From NCBI GenBank assembly GCA_022478985.1, contig JAKSZP010009559.1, forward strand, positions 1 to 64,000: a DNA stretch of 64,000 nt, given 5' to 3'. The notes beneath the pieces were generated by a model. It was given only the letters and a program-made list of their open reading frames with translations, was not told the DNA's origin and did no database searches. The position numbers and the translations under genes are program-made. Of this stretch, positions 58,620-64,000 are shown piece after piece (the stretch's first letter is position 1; each line of letters starts with the position of its first letter). This DNA comes from Massospora cicadina. Lineage: Eukaryota; Entomophthoromycota; Entomophthoromycetes; Entomophthorales; Entomophthoraceae.

Positions 58620-60174
58620 TTGGGCGTCTCAGTTGAGATAGGGAAACTGAACATAGCAGGACTCAAGGCCTTAACGTCCCAGGCTAAGAAGTTGAGTCTC
58701 CTACGAAACCCACCTGTGGATATCCTAGCGGTGCAGGAAACCGCTGTCCATAGGGAGAGGAGGAGGCATGGGAAAGCATGCTTCTCCAAACAATATTGTT
58801 TTGGTTACTTCACTGTGGGGTAATAGTTCATGCAAACCAAAAATTTAAATTTATCAACAAAAATTTGTTCCTGGATAGCCACATACTCATTAAGCCTTCT
58901 CATGGCTCACCAAAGTGCACACAATAGCCAGTGTGTATGCACTGTACTGTGCACTGGACCAAAGAGAGTTTTTAACACCTCTAAAACAACTAAATCTTCC
59001 ATCAAACACTTTTATTATGGGAGACATGAAATGCTGGATCAACTCAGATACTGATCAATGACCATACACAATGGAGGTACCACAAGGGCAAGTGGAACTC
59101 CACATACTAAAGGCCACCCTGGGACTATATGATCTGCTACCAAAAAGGCTACCCCTACTACAAAACATGACACATCTGCATTGTCATGTGCACATGACAT
59201 AATAGTGGGGACCAACCACAAAGATAAGGCTGGGCGCCTGTAGGACCAAAAGGTGAAGCTACAGGGCCTTCCAGACCTGAAACACACCCTAGACCAGCGC
59301 TGGGTAAGGAAAATATGCCCAGGTTGGTCTTAGTGGGGTGCTGAGTGCACAGCCCCTGATGTCAGGCCAAGCATTAAAACAAACTATCTACCAAATAGAG
59401 GCGGACAGTTTGGTTTGGATAGTTGAGGAATGGGGGTTCAAAACCTGTTCCATCTACAAAATAACGCGCTCAGGTCAAATCCAACTTCAATTGATCACTC
59501 AAGTGAAGTCAGTTTTGGCCTATTCTACTAACTCAGATGGCAGTATTGCCCTATTGGTGAGTCTCTGTATGGCCCACTGTGGCATAACCCTAATTTCCCT
59601 AAACAAGCTTAAATACATTCTCCCCGACCAACATTCCTTGTTGTTCAACTTCCCAAATAAAGCTTTACCCCGTTTACATTATTTTTTAAATTTTAAGATA
59701 TTCTGAATGCTCCTATGCGTGAACTTCTTCAAGGAGGTCTTGCACTCCTTTACCCTTGCCATTGAAAGTACCATGCAGCTCTCCCCTCGTGCTCCATTTT
59801 TCCGCCCAGGATCCCTCCAACCCGGGTCGCTTAGCCCCATTCTATATGTGCACCGTGTGGCCTTTATGGGGATTTTTATTATAAAATTCGCAATTTTATG
59901 CCTAAGTGGTTATTGCTCCAGCACTCTCATATGGGCTCAAATCACGTTGGCACTAACGGCAAGTTCCCTGGCATTAGCCTGGTGCACTGCGCACTGCCAC
60001 GCTGGGAACAGTAGAGTTATACACTCTCTCCTTACACACATGTACACAACGGTGCACTTATACTATGTCATGGATAGACCTGATACCTAAACCACTAATT
60101 TTCCATCACCAAAAAAAAGTTTGAAAACTACAAATATTGAACTTTCTGAACATTAACTAGTTTTAATGTCCTAC
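58620..60174 (+). pseudogene. LINE B3 ORF2, endonuclease part
   Basis: From VSVEIGKLNIAGLKALTSQA through NPPVDILAVQE (~58715), a frame with FIMGDMKCWINSDTD (~59020; the catalytic-region Asn changed to Lys) and the SNH-like region near 60145. It is split by the insertion at 59182-60036. Confidence 0.75.
59182..60036 (+). repeat. Putative solo LTR in LINE B3
   Basis: About 855 bp are absent from B1 and B2 at this point (B1 ~16577). It starts TGTCATGTGCACATGACA, an 18-bp perfect palindrome, and ends CTTACA. Flanks TGCAT and CACAT could be a decayed 5-bp duplication. It contains AATAAA-like and GC-rich segments but no coding domain, and no second copy is in the window, so the class is inferred from the TG...CA ends and size. 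Confidence 0.5.
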
Positions 60175-61145
60175 TGTTAAAATCTTGGGCTTAATTGATG
60201 GCTCGCTTCTGGCCCTAGATTGCAACTGCACTGATTCATGGATTCTTGCGTTGATTATTTGACTGAATTTGAGTAACTGGGGCAATAATAGTATGAAGAC
60301 TATTATTAAAGTTGAATCCCCAAAAGCCACGTTGAGTGAATTGTCCAACACCAGACAGGTGCTTCTTCCTCTTAAAGATATTTTTGTACTGGTAGTGACA
60401 CTTTCCATATTCCCTTCTTGCAGAGCCAAGAGGAGATTTTGATAAGACTGACCTAAGGATATCTGATCCTTGTACTCTTCTCTTAAGAGTAATGTTAAAA
60501 CAACCAATGTTAAAACAACTAAGTTATTATCAAGTTTGAATCTATTTTTATTAGGGAATGTTTTGGGGTTTTTATAGCTATAATCAGCACAACTTTTCAG
60601 CTGTCTGCTGGGAATTATTTGTGCTCCTATACTGGTTTGACCCTCAGTGTTAGGCATCAAATTTCGCTGGTACTGTTGTCTTGGGTGATTAGGCAGTGTA
60701 ATCCTTAGGTGTTTTTGCGGACCAAACAATTGGTATGAGGTACTTTAAGCCAATCGTTTCAGCCAATGCAATTCTACTCTTCCTCCGGCGTTCAAACGTT
60801 TTGGTAGCTTCTGATGACTCCAATCTGTTCCTCTCTAAACAATTCCCTACAATTTGACTATTGGGTGTTCTTCCCATATCCAATTATTGTTTAATTTCAT
60901 TGGGGATGATGCCTGACGAGATTCCAATCTGTTGGTGACCTCAAATATCATTTGGGATGATGCCCAACAATAAATAATTAGTCAGCAGTCTCAAATATCA
61001 TTGGGGATGATGCCTGACAATAAAAAATTAGTTGGTGGCCTCAAGTATCATTGGGGATGATGCTCGATGATAATTTCACTAATTGGCCGCTGTTGCCAAT
61101 CCTATATGATTATAATTTAAATCATCAAATCTATTAATTGGTACA
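60175..61145 (-). repeat. LTR of a further gypsy (EY)
   Basis: Starts TGTTAAAATC exactly where LINE B3 breaks off (after GTCCTAC) and ends GGTACA, followed by a pyrimidine run (ACTTTTCTTTCTCG) whose complement is a plausible polypurine tract. It would thus be the 3' LTR of a minus-strand element, with the internal region replaced by LINE B4 and the rest beyond the window. The minus-strand frames inside have no domain. Confidence 0.5.
60895..61080 (+). repeat. Minisatellite-like tandem repeat
   Basis: Four units of 50-51 bp, each with (T)GGGATGATGCC(T/C)(G/A)AC followed by AT-rich sequence and (A/G)(C/G)CTCAA(A/G)TATCATT. Unit starts are near 60903, 60954, 61004 and 61054. It lies inside the putative EY LTR. 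Confidence 0.85.
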
Positions 61146-61238
61146 ACTTTTCTTTCTCGTTGCAAACACTTTTGCAACCTATTCAATTTAAGACTAAATC
61201 TAGTTTGATAATCTCACAGAGGGGATTAGTCTGCGCCC

Positions 61239-62655
61239 ATGTCTGGGAGCAGTTGGGCAAGCAAGGCAAGAGGAGCAGGCGGAAGGCCCGCGGCCTCTAA
61301 CGTTCAAAAACGCCCCAGAGAATCCGACGGAATAGAAAAAAATCTAAAAAAACAGGCGTTCACAATTTCCCTAGAGATACTTGCGTGGCAAGCATGATGC
61401 AACCAGTACATCAACACGCCACATTCCCAGCCACTTTTGTCGGTGGAATTCGGAGTCCGTGTGTATCTGGACATCCAAAAAACAGCTCTATGGGAAAAAT
61501 TTTGTGAAGATGTACACAAAATTTTCCTGACCGCGGTGTATGTTGCACCTCACTCCATGTCACGCAGTTGGCTGGACCTAGGTTTCAAAAGCAAAATCGC
61601 AGCAGACGAGGCTGCAGCGGTGCACATAGTGGTTGACCTCCTCAAAGGGCAATGGGTCGTCAAAACCAAACGCACCAGATGGACAAAAAGAAAACCAAAT
61701 TTTAGTCACGTTTGACTTTTTGCCTACTACAGTAAAATGTGACATTTTGGAACAACACCTGAAAGATGGTCTCACCGTATATGGTGAAATACAATCTTTT
61801 CAAAATGCAATGCTTCACGCTGATGCCACACCTGTGCACCAGCAAAGCCATCGCAGTTCTGACCCCAACTGAGGAGATCGCAAAGGACCTAACCCAGATC
61901 CCGCACTCCACCTTTATTGACATCGCAGGGCATACCACCCACCCATTCTGGGTAACCGTGGACAGCGCGCCCCCATTTGCACCCACTGTGATGCATTCGG
62001 CCATAAGGCACACGTATGCCCCATCAAAGAGGGCGTCACATTCCAAGAGCACCCCTCGGTGGCCATGACCAGCGGAGAGGCGCACTACGAACCAACCGCA
62101 AGCACCAAGGAGGCTTTCCCGTGGGGAGCACAAGGCTGCTACCTATTGGTAAAGCCCATCTCCCCGCAGGAGCAGAAGAAGGCCAAGCAGGCCCATAGGG
62201 CCGTGGCTAAGGAAACGGCCAAGGCCAACACCACCATCCCACACTCACAATGCCAGGAGGACATGGAGACCTTCGCGGCAGAAGCAACTTGGGAATCCAT
62301 CACCCAATCAGATTGGGAGGCCCATGCCGAATGGGCCACTCAATCTGAGGATCCAATGGGAGATTCGATTTCACCCAATTGTTGCACCCAAGCCCCAGTC
62401 AAAACTGACTTGGGACCTATCCCAACCAAAAAAAATTTTTTTTGCCCCACTTGACGGTGCACCAAACTTATCCGCACCACAAAAAATTTGTCCGACGTCG
62501 GGGAAAACAAAAAGTGAAGGCCAAAGCCAACGCGATTCTTTCCGCAAAAATTAACAAAAACCCCAATAGCGTTACTGCTAATACCCGCTCTGCTGTGAAA
62601 GCCTGTGGGGACCTGGAAGAGGCTGGTGGGCCCAGGGGACCATCCCCTCACACCT
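61239..62655 (+). pseudogene. LINE B4 ORF1
   Basis: Start ATG 61239 (MSGSSWASKARGAGGRPAAS), stop TGA at ~61394, then WEKFCEDVHKIFLTAVYVAP and SRSWLDLGFKSKIAADEAAA, equivalent to the B1 block. An RRM-like region follows (ILVTFDFLPTTVKCDILEQH; GLTVYGEIQSFQN; 61700-61800). The knuckle CTHCDAFGHKAHVC is at about 61983-62026. The C-terminus is Ala/Glu/Gln-rich (QEQKKAKQAHRAVAKETAKA). About five frame changes. Confidence 0.8.
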
Positions 62656-62664
62656 AAGGTGCAA

Positions 62665-64000
62665 TTGGGGAAACCTTCACTCTAGGGATACTGAATATCG
62701 CCGGACTCAAGGCCTCCCCATCCCAGGCTAGGAAACTGAGTTTTTTACAAAACAATTTACCTGTGGATATCCTGGCCATCCAGGAGTCCCACTGTATATG
62801 AGGTTCCGAGGGAGCTTGGAAAACAGTGCTCCTACCATCCCTATCCTTTTGGTCAAAGCACTGTGGGGTGCTAATTTGGAAAAACAATTTTTTCAAACTT
62901 ACATTTTCAGAAACATTCCTAAATAGCTGAGTGCTCGTTGTCACCTTCTCATGGGCCGATGTTGCACACACAATTGTCAACATTTACGCCCCAAACAGTG
63001 CACATGAGTGTCAGAAATTTTTCTCGTCAGTCAAATCCCTTCCACTACCCCCTGATTCCTTCCTAGTTGGCAACATGAACTGTTGGCTAACCTCACCATC
63101 GGACTGGTCGCTGCTCTCACCCTACGCCCCACAGGGTCACGTAGAACTACACGTTCTAAAAGCCACCCTTGGGTTAAGGGATGCGCTGCCGCAACATGCC
63201 CCACTGCTCAAAAACATGACGCGTCCCCACGTCCTTAACAGCTAATTAAGGTCCATGACCCGCATCAACCTTATTCTAGCACCGGTGAAATTCCAACCCC
63301 ACATCTCCCACTTCAAAACAACAAAAATGGAATTCTCCAACTATTGACTGGTCTCAATAACATACCACTTACCCGTCACAGTTGCAAAGGCCCCACATTG
63401 GTGCAAAATCCGCCCCCCCAAGCTCGCGTCGCCAGGATTTTCCACGTGGGTGGAAGAGGCAACTTTGGCGGAATTGTTTGTTGCACCATTTTTTGCGGAC
63501 CCCATTTCCACATGGGCAACTTTCAAAGAAGATACCATCCGCCACTATCGCCATCTCTCCTCCAGACGCTCACAAGCCACATCGGCGGTTATATCTCGCG
63601 CACTGGCGGAATTGGCCCACTTGGAGTCCAACATTCCAGCCACAGGATATAGCCTTGCATGAGGCCGGAAGTGGGCGGAGGCAGCTGCCCACCTCAACGC
63701 ACTGGAAAGACATCACAAACATCAGGTTTGTGTCCAATACAGGGCCACATGCATCACTAAAGGCGACAAGTGCACCACATACTTCTTCAAAAAAATTTTC
63801 GCACCATGCCAGAGTGTGGCCTGCATACAGGTGCAAAGATCGGATAATTCCATTGTGGACACACCAGCTGAAGTGGCAATCGAAATGCAAAGATATTACT
63901 CTGAGTTATATTGAGCCGAACCAATTCAGCTGGCTGAAATGGCGGAATTTCTCAACTGAGCTCATATCTGCACCATTTTCTGATACCCAGAAATAATGAA
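62665..64000 (+). pseudogene. LINE B4 ORF2, endonuclease part (partial)
   Basis: Frames give LGILNIAGLKASPSQARKLS, LPVDILAIQESHC (~62760), VNIYAPNSAHECQ (~62980), FLVGNMNCWLTS (G-N-M in place of G-D-M, ~63065), TRPHVLNS, MEFSNYxLVSI (~63330), SAVISRALAELAHLESNIPA and a linker VQYRATCITKGDKCTTYFFK that precedes RT. The motifs are those of APE-type LINE endonucleases. The RT lies beyond the window. Confidence 0.82.

Larger units (their letters stand above)
57120..60174 (+). mobile_element. L1-like LINE, copy B3 (truncated)
   Basis: Starts with the common 5' sequence (CAATTTGATAATCAATACCA) and is co-linear with B1 through ORF1 and the ORF2 endonuclease to about 60174, where the LTR of gypsy EY begins. 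It is interrupted by a putative solo LTR at 59182-60036. The RT part is absent from the window. Confidence 0.85.
61160..64000 (+). mobile_element. L1-like LINE, copy B4 (GC-richer subfamily, runs off the window)
   Basis: Plus-strand LINE with ORF1 and the endonuclease part of ORF2. It is related to B1-B3 but clearly divergent, with a different N-terminus and much higher GC. ORF2 continues past the window end. Confidence 0.87.

Noticed and set aside
59338..60090. Two adjacent open frames (122 and 127 codons) on the plus strand, with a GGTTCAAAACC motif near 59440
   Set aside because: They fall in the LTR-like insert in LINE B3; no domain. The B-box-like motif has no A box at proper spacing, so no SINE or tRNA is called.
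60163..60729. A 188-codon open frame on the minus strand
   Set aside because: It lies inside the putative EY LTR, has no recognisable domain and low-complexity Leu/Val stretches; probably chance openness.

Overview
This window is a graveyard of nested transposable elements from a eukaryotic nuclear genome. I see no host protein-coding gene, no intact tRNA or rRNA gene, no CRISPR array and no bacterial gene. The sequence is AT-rich apart from the last ~3 kb. It holds degraded Ty3/gypsy LTR retrotransposons, L1-like LINEs with a CCHC-bearing ORF1 and an endonuclease/RT ORF2, retroposons that carry only an ORF1-like gene, tRNA-derived SINEs and one pogo/Tigger DNA transposon. Motif style (RT block FLDQQKAY, pogo transposase, gypsy chemistry) fits a large repeat-rich fungal genome, possibly an early-diverging fungus, but the organism cannot be fixed from the sequence and I hold that loosely.

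Layout, by element (minus = coding on the minus strand). EX (minus gypsy, from the left edge to ~20411) carries an ORF1-only retroposon (~430-1811), gypsy E1 (2574-11076, plus), a Tigger element (11780-~13855) and LINE copy B1 (14515-19789) in its 5' LTR. EX itself appears to sit inside the 3' LTR of a larger minus-strand gypsy, E4 (20412-~54508). E4 also holds gypsy E3 (21817-29210, TSD ATCTT), LINE copy B2 (29682-47008) and a short 5'-truncated LINE (50805-51150). B2 is split by gypsy E2 (33341-45415, TSD ATATC), and E2 is split by another ORF1-only retroposon (38847-40766, 12-bp TSD). That makes four verifiable nesting levels. Right of E4 lie a longer ORF1-only copy (54509-~57085) with a type-E1 LTR inside it, LINE B3 (~57120-60174) with a putative solo LTR, the LTR of a further gypsy (EY, 60175-61145), and LINE B4 (~61160-64000), which is GC-richer and runs off the window.

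Three points stand out. First, a discrete ~1.9-kb retroposon with only an ORF1-like CCHC protein occurs twice with matching ends and its own target-site duplications; it resembles mammalian HAL1 elements in concept. Second, the LINE, this retroposon and a tRNA-derived SINE share a similar 3' tail, which suggests that one LINE machinery mobilises all three. Third, several of the minus-strand gypsies carry a conserved open reading frame in antisense orientation between pol and the 3' LTR. Every gene here is broken by stops and frameshifts, so all coding calls are pseudogenes and the boundaries of the older copies are approximate.
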